Below, in pieces: positions 46,506 to 56,215 of a stretch of DNA of 64,000 bases. The notes under the pieces are model-generated. The model made no database searches. It saw nothing but the letters and a program-made list of their open reading frames with translations, and had not been told where the DNA came from. Within the stretch, counting starts at the first letter, position 1; each line of letters starts with the position of its first letter. This stretch comes from Arenibacter aquaticus (GTDB lineage: Bacteria > Bacteroidota > Bacteroidia > Flavobacteriales > Flavobacteriaceae), in the NCBI RefSeq assembly GCF_003957295.1, contig NZ_RQPJ01000021.1, positions 604,210-668,209 of the forward strand. Direction: 5' to 3'. The translations under genes and the position numbers were made by a program.

Positions 46506-47126
46506 TTAAAAAATATCCAGACTTCCTTTGCCTTCCCGTATAATAACAGGTTCATCTTCCGATAAATCCACTACTGTAGAGGCCATATTATCACCATATC
46601 CCCCATCAATAACGATGTCTACCAGATTTCGCCACTTCTCATAAATCAGCTCGGGATCGGTAGTATATTCCAGTAATTCATCTTCATCACGGATAGAGGT
46701 AGACACAATGGGGTTTCCCAGTGTCTCTACTAAGGTTCTGGCAATAGAATTGTCTGGAATACGTATTCCCACGGTTTTTTTCTTTTTAAACTCTTTGGGC
46801 AGATTATTGTTTCCTGGAAGAATAAAGGTATAAGGTCCTGGTAAGGCCCTTTTAAGAATTTTAAAAGTTGAAGTGTCTATTTGCCGCACATAATCTGAGA
46901 GATTACTCAGGTCCGCACATATAAAGGACCAATTGGCCTTAGCCAATTTTACACCCTTTATCCTAGCTATTTTTTCTAACGCCCTAGTGTTGGTAATGTC
47001 ACATCCCAAACCATATACGGTATCGGTAGGATAAATAATCAATCCCCCCTTACGTAGAACATCCACCACCTTTTTTACTTCTTTTGGATTGGGATTTTCG
47101 GGATATATTTTTATGAATTCGGCCAT
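46506..47126 (-). CDS. L-threonylcarbamoyladenylate synthase
   Basis: A 206-aa Sua5/YciO/YrdC protein that makes threonylcarbamoyl-AMP from threonine, bicarbonate and ATP for tRNA t6A37. The fold signatures are GGLIIYPTDTVYGLGCD (about 27-43) and GIRIPDN. It lacks the extra Sua5 C-terminal domain. It supplies the t6A later thiomethylated by MtaB, encoded at 1372. A TAGCTTTG box on the minus strand (47206-47199) may be its -7 element. Confidence 0.9.
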   Translation of the reverse strand: MAEFIKIYPENPNPKEVKKVVDVLRKGGLIIYPTDTVYGLGCDITNTRALEKIARIKGVKLAKANWSFICADLSNLSDYVRQIDTSTFKILKRALPGPYTFILPGNNNLPKEFKKKKTVGIRIPDNSIARTLVETLGNPIVSTSIRDEDELLEYTTDPELIYEKWRNLVDIVIDGGYGDNMASTVVDLSEDEPVIIREGKGSLDIF

Positions 47127-47256
47127 AATAATGTACGCTAATTAAGGCTGTTAATTTACGTAATTATATTTTAATTGTAACCATAACTACTGTTGTGTCA
47201 AAGCTATGGTTGACCGGTAATTAATTTGTCTAGACACTGCATATACAAAGTCAATA

Positions 47257-49584
47257 CTAATTATCAAGTACCTCTAACTTTGCAAAACGAAGTAAAAGCT
47301 TTTTTATATCTCCTTTGTCGAACTTTATTTCTGCCTTTTTATCATTCCCAACCCCTTCAATCTTTATTATCTGACCCCTACCGAAACGGGTGTGGTTTAC
47401 GATGGCCCCTTCTATCAAATTAACATCTCCAGCACTTGAATTTCCAACGGGAGTACTGAGTTCGGGTTTTAGCTTGCGTAATTTGCGCAATTGATTTTCA
47501 TTGGGCTTTATAGTTTTGGGAGGGGTTCCGGAAACGGGCTTATTCTGCCTAAGCCTACTCTTATCCACATCGCCAAAAATATCGACATCTATTAATGGAG
47601 TATATCTATAACTTTGTACAGGGGTTAAATTTTCAATATATTTTTCATCTATCTCCTCTATAAATCTACTCGGCTCGGCATCCACCAGTTTGCCCCATCG
47701 GTACCTATTCTGTGTATAGGTTAGATAGGCCTGTTTTTCAGCTCTGGTAAGGGCTACATAAAACAAACGTCGTTCTTCTTCCAGTTCACTTCTGGTATTC
47801 ATACTCATAGCCGATGGAAATAGATCTTCCTCCATTCCAACAATGTAGACATACGGAAACTCCAAACCTTTGGCCAAATGAATGGTCATCAAGGCAACTC
47901 GGTCATCGTCTCCTGTATCCTTATCCAGGTCTGTTGCCAAGGCAACATCCTCCAGGAATTCTCCTATATCCCCTTTAGCATCTGCCAGTTCCTTTTGTCC
48001 CTCAACAAAATCCTTAATACCGTTCAGCAATTCCTCTATATTTTCCATTTTACCGATTCCCTCGGGCGTACCGTCCTTTTTAAATTCTAGCAGCACTCCA
48101 GATTTCTTGGCAACATGTTCTGCCAAAGTAAAGGCATCGGCCGATTCGTTCATCACTTGGAAACTTTTGATCATGGCCACAAAATCACCTAACTTTCTTT
48201 TGGTACCGGCATTAATTTTTAGATTGATGCGATCCAAATTTTCCATTACCTCAAAAATGGAGCGGTTGTAATGGTTTGCGGCTACCGTAAGTTTGTCCAT
48301 GGTACTCTGCCCAATTCCCCTTGTAGGAAAATTAATGACACGTTTCAAGGCCTCTTCATCCTTAGGATTTATAACAAGTCGCAAATAGGAAAGGACATCC
48401 TTGATTTCTTTCCGCTGATAAAAAGACAGTCCGCCATAGATCCTATAGGGAATATCCCTTTTTCTAAGGGCGTCCTCAATGGCTCTTGATTGGGAGTTGG
48501 TACGGTACAATACCGCAAAATTACCGTTGGGCAATTGGTTCTGCATCCTAAGCTCAAAAATAGAACCGGCCACAAACCTACCTTCCTCTGCATCAGTTGG
48601 ACTCCTGTGTACTTTAATCAGGCCACCGTCATCATTGGAGGTCCATACTACCTTTTCTAACTGGTTGGTGTTTTTGGCAATAATAGAGTTGGCCGCATTT
48701 ACAATATTCCGGGTAGACCTATAGTTCTGTTCCAATCGGTACATCCCTACATTGTCATAATCCTTCTGAAAGTTAAGAATGTTACTAATATTGGCCCCCC
48801 TAAAAGAATATATACTTTGGGCATCGTCCCCTACCACACAAATGTTATGAAATCTGTCGGACAATGCTTTTACGATCAAATATTGGGAGTGATTGGTATC
48901 TTGGTACTCATCAACCAAAATATACCTAAACCTATCCTGATATTTGGCAAGTACTTCTGGAAAACGGGTAAGAAGTTCATTGGTCCTTAGCAATAGATCA
49001 TCAAAATCCATGGCTCCCGCCTTAAAACACCTATCCACATAATTCTGGTAAATTTCGCCCATACGTGGACGTTTCGCCATGGCATCGGCCTCCATCAATT
49101 CAGAATTATTGTAATAAGCCTTTACTGTAATTAAACTGTTTTTATAGGAAGAAATCCTATTCTGAACCTGTTTATATTTATAAATATCCTTATCCAAGCC
49201 CATTTCCTTGATGATGGCAGAAATAAGCCGTTGAGAATCTTGAGTATCATAAATGGTAAAATTGGCAGGGTAGCCCAACTTATCCCCATCAAACCTAAGA
49301 AGTTTGGCAAAAACGGAGTGAAAAGTACCCATCATAAGGTTTTTTGCCTCTGCATTTCCCACAATATCTGCAATACGGGTCTTCATTTCCCTGGCTGCCT
49401 TATTGGTAAAGGTCAAAGCCAAAATATTAAAGGAATCCACTCCTTGGTTCATCAAATAGGCTATACGGTAGGTCAATACCCTAGTCTTCCCGGAACCGGC
49501 TCCTGCAATGACCATTAAGGGACCGTCCTTGTGAAGGACCGGAGCCTTTTGGGCCTCATTTAATTCATTAATATACTTCTCCAA
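47257..49584 (-). CDS. UvrD/PcrA-type 3'-5' DNA helicase
   Basis: A 775-aa superfamily 1A helicase for excision repair and removal of RecA or stalled complexes. The start is TTG at 49584 (MEKYINELNEAQ). It has motif I GAGSGKTR, motif II DEYQDTN, VVGDDAQSIYSFRGA, motif V MTIHLAKGLEFP and motif VI YVALTRA. The tail ends in the small barrel VNHTRFGRGQI that binds RNA polymerase in UvrD. Whether it is called UvrD or PcrA cannot be decided. Confidence 0.93.
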   Translation of the reverse strand: MEKYINELNEAQKAPVLHKDGPLMVIAGAGSGKTRVLTYRIAYLMNQGVDSFNILALTFTNKAAREMKTRIADIVGNAEAKNLMMGTFHSVFAKLLRFDGDKLGYPANFTIYDTQDSQRLISAIIKEMGLDKDIYKYKQVQNRISSYKNSLITVKAYYNNSELMEADAMAKRPRMGEIYQNYVDRCFKAGAMDFDDLLLRTNELLTRFPEVLAKYQDRFRYILVDEYQDTNHSQYLIVKALSDRFHNICVVGDDAQSIYSFRGANISNILNFQKDYDNVGMYRLEQNYRSTRNIVNAANSIIAKNTNQLEKVVWTSNDDGGLIKVHRSPTDAEEGRFVAGSIFELRMQNQLPNGNFAVLYRTNSQSRAIEDALRKRDIPYRIYGGLSFYQRKEIKDVLSYLRLVINPKDEEALKRVINFPTRGIGQSTMDKLTVAANHYNRSIFEVMENLDRINLKINAGTKRKLGDFVAMIKSFQVMNESADAFTLAEHVAKKSGVLLEFKKDGTPEGIGKMENIEELLNGIKDFVEGQKELADAKGDIGEFLEDVALATDLDKDTGDDDRVALMTIHLAKGLEFPYVYIVGMEEDLFPSAMSMNTRSELEEERRLFYVALTRAEKQAYLTYTQNRYRWGKLVDAEPSRFIEEIDEKYIENLTPVQSYRYTPLIDVDIFGDVDKSRLRQNKPVSGTPPKTIKPNENQLRKLRKLKPELSTPVGNSSAGDVNLIEGAIVNHTRFGRGQIIKIEGVGNDKKAEIKFDKGDIKKLLLRFAKLEVLDN

Positions 49585-49847
49585 AACGTGTGTTAAGATT
49601 AAGGTCTTTTCGAACGGTGAATTTAGCTATAAATAGCCTTATCAAAAAATCAACTCCAACATTTATGATTACCGGCCACATAAATACTTGAATTTTGAAT
49701 ATATTTATGGTTTAATACACTAAAATGAAAAGGATTTTTTTTCATGCTGCTTTTTAAAACATCTTCCCGCATCATCCGCACAAGCTGTACATCCTTTGGT
49801 CATTATAAAGTGGATTATATATTTATTTTTAACTGATTAGTAATTAT

Positions 49848-51122
49848 ATGAAATACCTAATTATTCTTTGCTTGCTGTTATGTTCCCTATACTCCACTGC
49901 ACAGTCTTATAATTTTAAAAAAGACTACAAAAATATAGAACAAAAGGTAATAGATTGGAGGAGGGACATTCATCAATATCCAGAATTGTCCAACAGGGAA
50001 TTCAAGACTGCCGAAAAAATTGCCGTACATTTAAAATCACTGGGTATAGAGGTACAAACTGGCGTTGCGAAAACGGGTGTTGTGGGCATATTAAAAGGTA
50101 ACAAAAAGGGTAAGGTAGTGGCACTTAGAGCTGATATTGACGCCCTACCGGTAACCGAAAGAAACGATCTTGAATTTAAATCTTCGGAAACCGCTGAGTT
50201 TTTAGGACAGGAAGTTGGGGTAATGCATGCCTGCGGACACGATACGCACACCGCAATCTTGATGGGGGTGGCCGAAATACTTTCCAAAAACCGCGACAAA
50301 ATTAAAGGAACCATAAAATTTATTTTTCAACCTGCGGAAGAGGGGCCTCCTCCAGGGGAAGAAGGAGGAGCTCTTTTAATGGTGAAAGAAGGGGTTCTTA
50401 AAAACCCCGATGTGGATGCCATTTTTGGGCTGCATATCAACTCTGCCACTCCTGTGGGTACTATACGCTATAAGCCTGGAGGTACTATGGCTGCTGTACA
50501 GCGTTTCGTAATAAAGGTTGAAGGAAAGCAGACCCATGGGTCCCAGCCTTGGAAGGGAATAGACCCCATACTTATTAGTGCTAAAATAATAGACGGGCTG
50601 CAAACCATTGTTAGCAGAGAGGTGGATTTAACCAATGAGGCTGCTGTAATCAGCGTAGGTAAAATTAGCAGCGGGGTGCGCTTTAACATTATTCCAGAAA
50701 GTGCAGAAATGATAGGGACCATTAGGACCTTGGACTATGATATGCAAAGGCAAATCACCCAAAGAATGCAAGAAATTGTACCGGCAATAGCCAAGGCCTA
50801 TGGAGGTAATGCAAGTATTGAGATCAAGAGCAATACTGATATTACCTATAACGATCCGGATTTAGTTGCTAAAATGCTTCCTACCCTGAAAAATGTGGCA
50901 GGCAAAGAGCAAGTGCAATTGCAAAAGGCCGTTACCGGTGGAGAGGATTTTTCGTATTTTCAGAATGAAGTGCCCGGGTTTTTCTTTTTTCTTGGTGGTA
51001 TGACCCCTGGCAATACGGCATCTTATCCACATCATACACCCGACTTTATTATAGATGAGTCCGGATTACTACTAGGTGTTAAGGCACTTACCGAAATGAG
51101 TTTGGATTTTTTAAATCAGTAG
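49848..51122 (+). CDS. secreted M20-family amidohydrolase
   Basis: A 424-aa hydrolase with a signal peptide (residues 1-19, S-T-A-Q). The metal site is seen as HACGHDTH (about 127-134) and QPAEEGPP, with a later His in the HTPDF segment. A lid domain begins near VQRFVIKVEG. It belongs to the IAA-amino acid/N-acyl-amino acid hydrolase group (M20D). It should remove acyl groups from amino acid conjugates in the periplasm. Substrate unknown. Confidence 0.9.
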   Translation: MKYLIILCLLLCSLYSTAQSYNFKKDYKNIEQKVIDWRRDIHQYPELSNREFKTAEKIAVHLKSLGIEVQTGVAKTGVVGILKGNKKGKVVALRADIDALPVTERNDLEFKSSETAEFLGQEVGVMHACGHDTHTAILMGVAEILSKNRDKIKGTIKFIFQPAEEGPPPGEEGGALLMVKEGVLKNPDVDAIFGLHINSATPVGTIRYKPGGTMAAVQRFVIKVEGKQTHGSQPWKGIDPILISAKIIDGLQTIVSREVDLTNEAAVISVGKISSGVRFNIIPESAEMIGTIRTLDYDMQRQITQRMQEIVPAIAKAYGGNASIEIKSNTDITYNDPDLVAKMLPTLKNVAGKEQVQLQKAVTGGEDFSYFQNEVPGFFFFLGGMTPGNTASYPHHTPDFIIDESGLLLGVKALTEMSLDFLNQ

Positions 51123-51238
51123 AATTCCAATCGCCGGTTGGAGTACATGGCCTTAGAAATAATTACTACGGCCAAACAATTCGCGGATCGTATTTCCAAA
51201 CTGTATAACTTTAATCTTTATAAATATCAAGTAACATT

Positions 51239-52837
51239 ATGGAATCTGTTTTCAACACCTTATCTAATTGGCCATGGTGGTCCTGGGTATTGCTTATTAT
51301 TGTATTGGTTGCTATTAGGGACATTTTTGTCCAAAAACAACATACCATATCCCATAATTTCCCTATTGTGGGGCATTTAAGGTACTGGCTGGAGAGTATA
51401 GGACCTGAAATGAGACAATATTTTGTTGCCAATAATCGCGAAGAACTGCCTTTTAACCGAATAGAAAGAGGATGGATATATGCTTCTGCAAAGCGGGAAA
51501 ACAATTACGAGGGCTTTGGCACAGATAGGGATATCTATGCCCATCAGCACATATTTGTCAAAAACCAAATGATGGCTTTAAAAAATCCTACAGGGCATCC
51601 CAATATCACTGACCCCTGTTTTTTGCCCTGTGCAAAAATTATTGGAGCCTTTAACAAGCGTAGAAAACCGTTCCGCCCAGCCTCTATTATCAATGTATCT
51701 GCCATGAGTTTCGGTTCCTTGTCCGCCGCTGCGGTAAATGCCATGAACATTGGAGTAAGAAAATCTGGAGCCTATCAGAATACAGGAGAAGGCGGACTAT
51801 CGCCCTATCACAAACATGGGGGCGATGTTATTTTTCATTTTGGAACTGGTTATTTCGGAGTACGTGACAAGGAGGGCAATTTTTCTATGGAGAAAATAAA
51901 GCAGTTGGTTTCCAACAATACTAATATCAAAGCTATAGAAATTAAACTTTCGCAGGGGGCAAAACCAGGAAAGGGAGGGGTATTGCCAGCCGCTAAAATA
52001 ACCCAGGAAATCTCCGAAATCCGTGGTGTCGAAATGGGCAAGGATGTATTGTCTCCGGCCACCCACAGTGCCTTTAACTCTATACCCGAACTGTTGCGAT
52101 TAATAGAGGATATTGCCGAAGCAACAGGATTACCCGTTGGAATAAAAGGAGCCATTGGTAAACTGGACCAATGGGAAGAGTTGGCCCAACTAATGCTAAA
52201 AACAGGGAAAGGTCCTGATTTTATTACTGTAGACGGAGGGGAAGGCGGTACTGGTGCTGCTCCACCAAGTTTTGCAGATCATGTATCCCTACCATGGGTG
52301 TACGGATTTTCCAGTCTTTATAAACTTTTTAAGGAGTACGATTTAAGTCAAAGGATTGTATTTATTGGTAGTGGTAAATTGGGCTTTCCTGCCAAGGCAG
52401 CAATGGCCTTTGCCATGGGGGTTGATTGCATAAATGTTGCTAGGGAGGCCATGATGGGTATAGGCTGTATACAAGCCCAAGTATGCCATACCAATCGCTG
52501 CCCTACCGGAATTGCTACCCAGAGCAAATGGCTGCAAAGCGGTATCAATGTACCACTTAAGTCGGACCGACTCGCACAATATTTCAAGACCTTCAGAAAA
52601 GAGTTTTTAGAGATTACGCATGCTGCGGGTTACGAACACCCCTGTGAGTTTACAATGGACGATATTCAAGTAAATGTAGATGATAATGATTTAAACAGGA
52701 CCCTTTCTGCTATTTATGGTTATAACAAAGTAAAGGTCCCCTTTGTTGGGGTTCAAGAATTATATGATTGCCCCTATTTGGGAGGAAATGAATATATGCA
52801 ACAAATAAGGCAACAATCCAATAAAATTAAATGCTAA
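51239..52837 (+). CDS. FMN-binding glutamate-synthase-like protein
   Basis: A 532-aa protein with one N-terminal membrane helix (about 10-30) and a GltB-like FMN barrel. It has the typical GEGGLSPYHKHGGD and VDGGEGGTGAAP. The [3Fe-4S] cluster Cys are Cys410, Cys416 and Cys421. It lacks the glutaminase domain of true glutamate synthase. Such stand-alone barrels are ferredoxin-dependent-GltS-like proteins of unclear donor. It lies 116 bases after the M20 gene. Confidence 0.9.
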   Translation: MESVFNTLSNWPWWSWVLLIIVLVAIRDIFVQKQHTISHNFPIVGHLRYWLESIGPEMRQYFVANNREELPFNRIERGWIYASAKRENNYEGFGTDRDIYAHQHIFVKNQMMALKNPTGHPNITDPCFLPCAKIIGAFNKRRKPFRPASIINVSAMSFGSLSAAAVNAMNIGVRKSGAYQNTGEGGLSPYHKHGGDVIFHFGTGYFGVRDKEGNFSMEKIKQLVSNNTNIKAIEIKLSQGAKPGKGGVLPAAKITQEISEIRGVEMGKDVLSPATHSAFNSIPELLRLIEDIAEATGLPVGIKGAIGKLDQWEELAQLMLKTGKGPDFITVDGGEGGTGAAPPSFADHVSLPWVYGFSSLYKLFKEYDLSQRIVFIGSGKLGFPAKAAMAFAMGVDCINVAREAMMGIGCIQAQVCHTNRCPTGIATQSKWLQSGINVPLKSDRLAQYFKTFRKEFLEITHAAGYEHPCEFTMDDIQVNVDDNDLNRTLSAIYGYNKVKVPFVGVQELYDCPYLGGNEYMQQIRQQSNKIKC

Positions 52838-52925
52838 ATTAGCGCCCAAAATCTTATTGTAAATCCAATATTCTATTACCAAATACAAACAAATGCCGAA
52901 ACAAGCTAAAAAACAATCTACATCT

Positions 52926-53732
52926 ATGAAAAAAAGTATTACTACAATTCTAGTTTTTATAATGACGTTGATAAGTGTGCAAGCACAGAGCAAAAAGGAC
53001 CTTATCAGGGAATTGGACGAATTGAAGTTGAAACTAAGGACAACGGAAACGGCTCTTTCCGAATCCAGACAATTGGAAAGAACCGCTACGGCAAAAATGG
53101 GGTCCTATGAGACACAAGTAAGTGAATTAAGGGAAACCAATGCCACCCTCCTAAAAAACTTGAACAGTTTTACTGAAGCATCCAATAGAAGATCTGACCA
53201 TATCAACAGTACATTGGAAAGCTTGCAAGAAAAAGAGGCCCAGCTAAGGGTCATTAATGATGCCCTGGCCCGTCATGATTCCATAGCCCTTTCCGTGTTT
53301 ACCCAATTTAAGCAAACCTTGGGAGCTGATCCAAAAATAACGGTTAGCGAAGGTGCTGTAACCGTTGTTATGGACAATAATTATTTATTTGGCAACAACA
53401 GCAAAAATCTGAACGTACAGGATAAGGCCCAGGCTATTATTGCCAAAATAGGGGCTATTTTAAAGAATAATCCGGAATTGGAAATCGAAGTTGTCAGTAA
53501 CAGTAATCTTGTAGCCAGTGAGGATGGTAAAGTAAACAATTGGCAAATTGGAACACAACAGGCCGCTACTATCGCCAATCTATTTGAAAACAATTATGAG
53601 ATAGAACCGAAGCGAATAAGGGCTACCGGTAAATCGGAATTGGGGCTTTATAGCATTGAAACAGCAACAGAAATTAGGGTTCAGCCAAAATTCTATGACT
53701 TTTTTAAATTGGTAAAGGAGAACATGAAATAG
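52926..53732 (+). CDS. OmpA-like protein with degenerate peptidoglycan domain
   Basis: A 268-aa exported protein. ATG 52926 gives the signal peptide ISVQAQ; an ATG at 52893 is also in frame. It is a paralog of the lipoprotein encoded at 45558: same coiled coil, then TLESLQEKEAQLRVINDALARHDS, against SLESLKEKDLTIRKLNDAITRRDS there (quoted in part). It ends with PKFYDFFKLVKENMK versus PKIDQFYSMIEEGMK. However, the GHTD and NRR motifs that bind diaminopimelate are lost (VVSNSNLV and TEIRV). It also has no lipobox Cys. Confidence 0.75.
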   Translation: MKKSITTILVFIMTLISVQAQSKKDLIRELDELKLKLRTTETALSESRQLERTATAKMGSYETQVSELRETNATLLKNLNSFTEASNRRSDHINSTLESLQEKEAQLRVINDALARHDSIALSVFTQFKQTLGADPKITVSEGAVTVVMDNNYLFGNNSKNLNVQDKAQAIIAKIGAILKNNPELEIEVVSNSNLVASEDGKVNNWQIGTQQAATIANLFENNYEIEPKRIRATGKSELGLYSIETATEIRVQPKFYDFFKLVKENMK

Positions 53733-53887
53733 GGGGTTGGAATGTTCGGGGATATTTCTTAAATACCCTTTTGAGTACAAGATAAAACAGTAAAAATAAA
53801 AAGCAACATACAAAAAGTTACGAAGCATCATAATTTTTATAGGAATAGGCCGTTTTACTTTGAACGAACCAAAAATACCATTTCAAA

Positions 53888-54406
53888 ATGACTGGAGAGG
53901 AGATCTTTCAACTATTTGCCTATTTATTGCCTGCTGTAGTAACAGGAATTGTTGCTTTTTATTTTTTTAGGCTACACACCAAGAATGAAGAAGGTAGGAG
54001 ACGCTATTTATTACATAAGGATAGTCAGAAGAATACCTTGCCCATACGTCTGCAGGCATATGAAAGAATGGCCCTATTCTTAGAGCGTATAGCGATTCCC
54101 AGTTTGGTGGTTAGGGTGGGACCAAAATCGACCAGTAAAAATGATTATGAGAACCTACTCATAAAAAGCATAGAAAATGAATTTGAACATAACCTGTCCC
54201 AGCAGATTTATATGACGGACGAATGTTGGAATGTGATCAAAGCCGCCAAAAGTGCTACCATCCAAATGATCCGAAAGGCGGGCATGAGCGAATCCGATTC
54301 TGCGGATAAACTAAGGGAAGATATCCTTAATGAGACCATGGAAAAGCAATCACCCTCGGCTACTGCCCTATCCTATGTGAAAAAGGAAGTTGGGGAACTC
54401 TGGTAA
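53888..54406 (+). CDS. single-span membrane protein, unknown
   Basis: A 172-aa protein with one membrane helix at about 8-28 and a cytoplasmic helical part. It has RLQAYERMALFLERI (about 55-70) and a second helix-rich part beginning EFEHNLSQQIY. Conserved homologs in flavobacteria carry an uncharacterised DUF. It is convergent with the patatin gene, leaving only 13 bases between them. No function can be proposed. Confidence 0.7.
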   Translation: MTGEEIFQLFAYLLPAVVTGIVAFYFFRLHTKNEEGRRRYLLHKDSQKNTLPIRLQAYERMALFLERIAIPSLVVRVGPKSTSKNDYENLLIKSIENEFEHNLSQQIYMTDECWNVIKAAKSATIQMIRKAGMSESDSADKLREDILNETMEKQSPSATALSYVKKEVGELW

Positions 54407-54419
54407 AGAACTAAGCTTA

Positions 54420-55307
54420 TTAGCTACTGGAGAATTTCTCCTGGGCGTATTGGTACCCTTGTTGCCACCATTTGCTCATAAGTTTTTTATTGAATACCAA
54501 GGAATTTTCTGTTAATTTGGTGGGTGTATAGTATAGGTTTAATTGTACCCCATTATGCTTGGCGGCCAAGACGCCTTCAGAAATATCGTGATACTCAATT
54601 TGGTCTAGCACAAAGCCATAAATACTAAGCATAAGTGAAAAAGGATTTTTGCCTAAAACCTTATTGTGTTCCATATTTTCCGATTCCAAAATAATGGCAT
54701 CAATTTCGGTAGCTCCCCTTCTAATGGCTTCCCTAATAGGCACAACACAGCCCAATCCACCGTCACCATATTCAAATCCATCCTTTTTTACCAGGGACAT
54801 GAAGGGAATGTAATTACAGGAAATCCAAATCCAATCACAAAATTCTTCATAGGTAAAATCCTTAATGGATTTATATTCAATCCTATTTTTAGAAAGATTT
54901 GACACGGTTACCACCACATCTTTCTGTTGCCTTTTTATGGATTTGAATTCCTCCGCGGTAAAATTCTTTTTTATAGTACGCCTTAGTGCCCTGCTTTCCC
55001 CAAATGTTCTTTTCTTTTTTAAGAATTGTAGAATAGTGGTCAAAAAATTAATAGATACGTATTCCCTGCCTTCCTTTTTCCTTACTACAAATGGATTTAG
55101 ACTAAAAATGGAACGTTGGTTAACGTTGGTGTAAATATGGTGTAATTTACTAATTTGATTTAATGCCAATTGGGGAATCATGAGGCTGCCCGTAGAGGTT
55201 CCTACCAGTATATCATATTCTCTTTTTTCAACATCCATTAGGTATTGGGCCACTCCCCCACCAAAGGCTCCCTTGCTTCCGCCTCCACTTATTACCAGTG
55301 CTTTCAT
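54420..55307 (-). CDS. patatin-like phospholipase (copy A)
   Basis: A 295-aa patatin-fold hydrolase. It has the oxyanion loop SGGGSKGAFGG (about 7-17), nucleophile GTSTG with Ser38, and the dyad Asp in GDGGLG. No signal peptide. It is a tandem duplicate of the gene at 55304, sharing all motifs and the YEEFCDW/YIPFMSLV region. Overlap with the upstream copy is 4 bases (ATGA type). It is the last gene of a three-gene operon. Confidence 0.88.
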   Translation of the reverse strand: MKALVISGGGSKGAFGGGVAQYLMDVEKREYDILVGTSTGSLMIPQLALNQISKLHHIYTNVNQRSIFSLNPFVVRKKEGREYVSINFLTTILQFLKKKRTFGESRALRRTIKKNFTAEEFKSIKRQQKDVVVTVSNLSKNRIEYKSIKDFTYEEFCDWIWISCNYIPFMSLVKKDGFEYGDGGLGCVVPIREAIRRGATEIDAIILESENMEHNKVLGKNPFSLMLSIYGFVLDQIEYHDISEGVLAAKHNGVQLNLYYTPTKLTENSLVFNKKLMSKWWQQGYQYAQEKFSSS

Positions 55308-56215
55308 ATTATTCCAGTCTCTATTTGGTTGATCTCAGAGTTTTTAAATTTTGCAAAATTATATCCACTTTCCCACCAAAGGGCCATTTTTTCTTTTTCA
55401 AAAATAAGGGAGTTGGTAGTGAGAACTGTTGGTGTATAATAGAAATTTATAATAGCGTTGTTATGATTGGCCACAAACTTTCCTATCCTTATATTTTGGT
55501 GTTCTATTCTATCCAGCATAAAAGAAAACATGCTGGTGAGTAAGGAGAACACATTCTTGGACGGCATTCTATTTAGCTGGGTAACCTCTGTTTGTAATAT
55601 TATGGCATCTACTACTTTGGCCCCTCTCTTTATGGCCTCTTCTATGGGTACCATACTTCCTAGGCCGCCATCGGCATATTCACAGCCATTTTTCTTTACC
55701 AAGGACATAAAAGGAGTGTAATTACAGGAGACCCATACCCATTCACAAAACTCCTCATAGCTACAATTGTTTATGGATTTATATTCTATTTGATTCAATG
55801 ATAAATTGGAAACGGTTACCACAATATCCAAGGGTCCATTTTTTAAATGTTCAAACTCTTCAATAGAAATGGTCTTTTTAATCAACTTAAGTAGATTATG
55901 GCTTTCCCCGAAGGTCTTACTCCCCTTAAAGAAGTTTTTCATCACGTTTAAATGATGAATCCCTATGGTCTCTATACCGTACTTCTTTTTTATAACGAAC
56001 GGACAGTTACTAAATATTTGACGTTGATTGACAGAGGTGTAAACCTGTCGGATTTTTTCTATTTTACGAAGTGCCAAATGTGATATTAAAAGACTCCCGG
56101 TAGAAGTTCCTAAAAACAATTCGTAATCATGCTTTAATTCTTGCATTAAAAATTGGGCAACACCACCGGCAAATGCTCCTTTACTGCCCCCTCCAGATAT
56201 AACCAATGCTCTCAT
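55304..56215 (-). CDS. patatin-like phospholipase (copy B)
   Basis: A 303-aa patatin-like enzyme, with SGGGSKGAFAGG, GTSTG (Ser38) and ADGGLG intact. It is clearly a paralog of copy A, with the same length and spacing and near-identical motif blocks. It overlaps both neighbours by 4 bases, so copy B is translated between the M1 peptidase and copy A. The lipid substrate is unknown. Confidence 0.88.
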   Translation of the reverse strand: MRALVISGGGSKGAFAGGVAQFLMQELKHDYELFLGTSTGSLLISHLALRKIEKIRQVYTSVNQRQIFSNCPFVIKKKYGIETIGIHHLNVMKNFFKGSKTFGESHNLLKLIKKTISIEEFEHLKNGPLDIVVTVSNLSLNQIEYKSINNCSYEEFCEWVWVSCNYTPFMSLVKKNGCEYADGGLGSMVPIEEAIKRGAKVVDAIILQTEVTQLNRMPSKNVFSLLTSMFSFMLDRIEHQNIRIGKFVANHNNAIINFYYTPTVLTTNSLIFEKEKMALWWESGYNFAKFKNSEINQIETGII

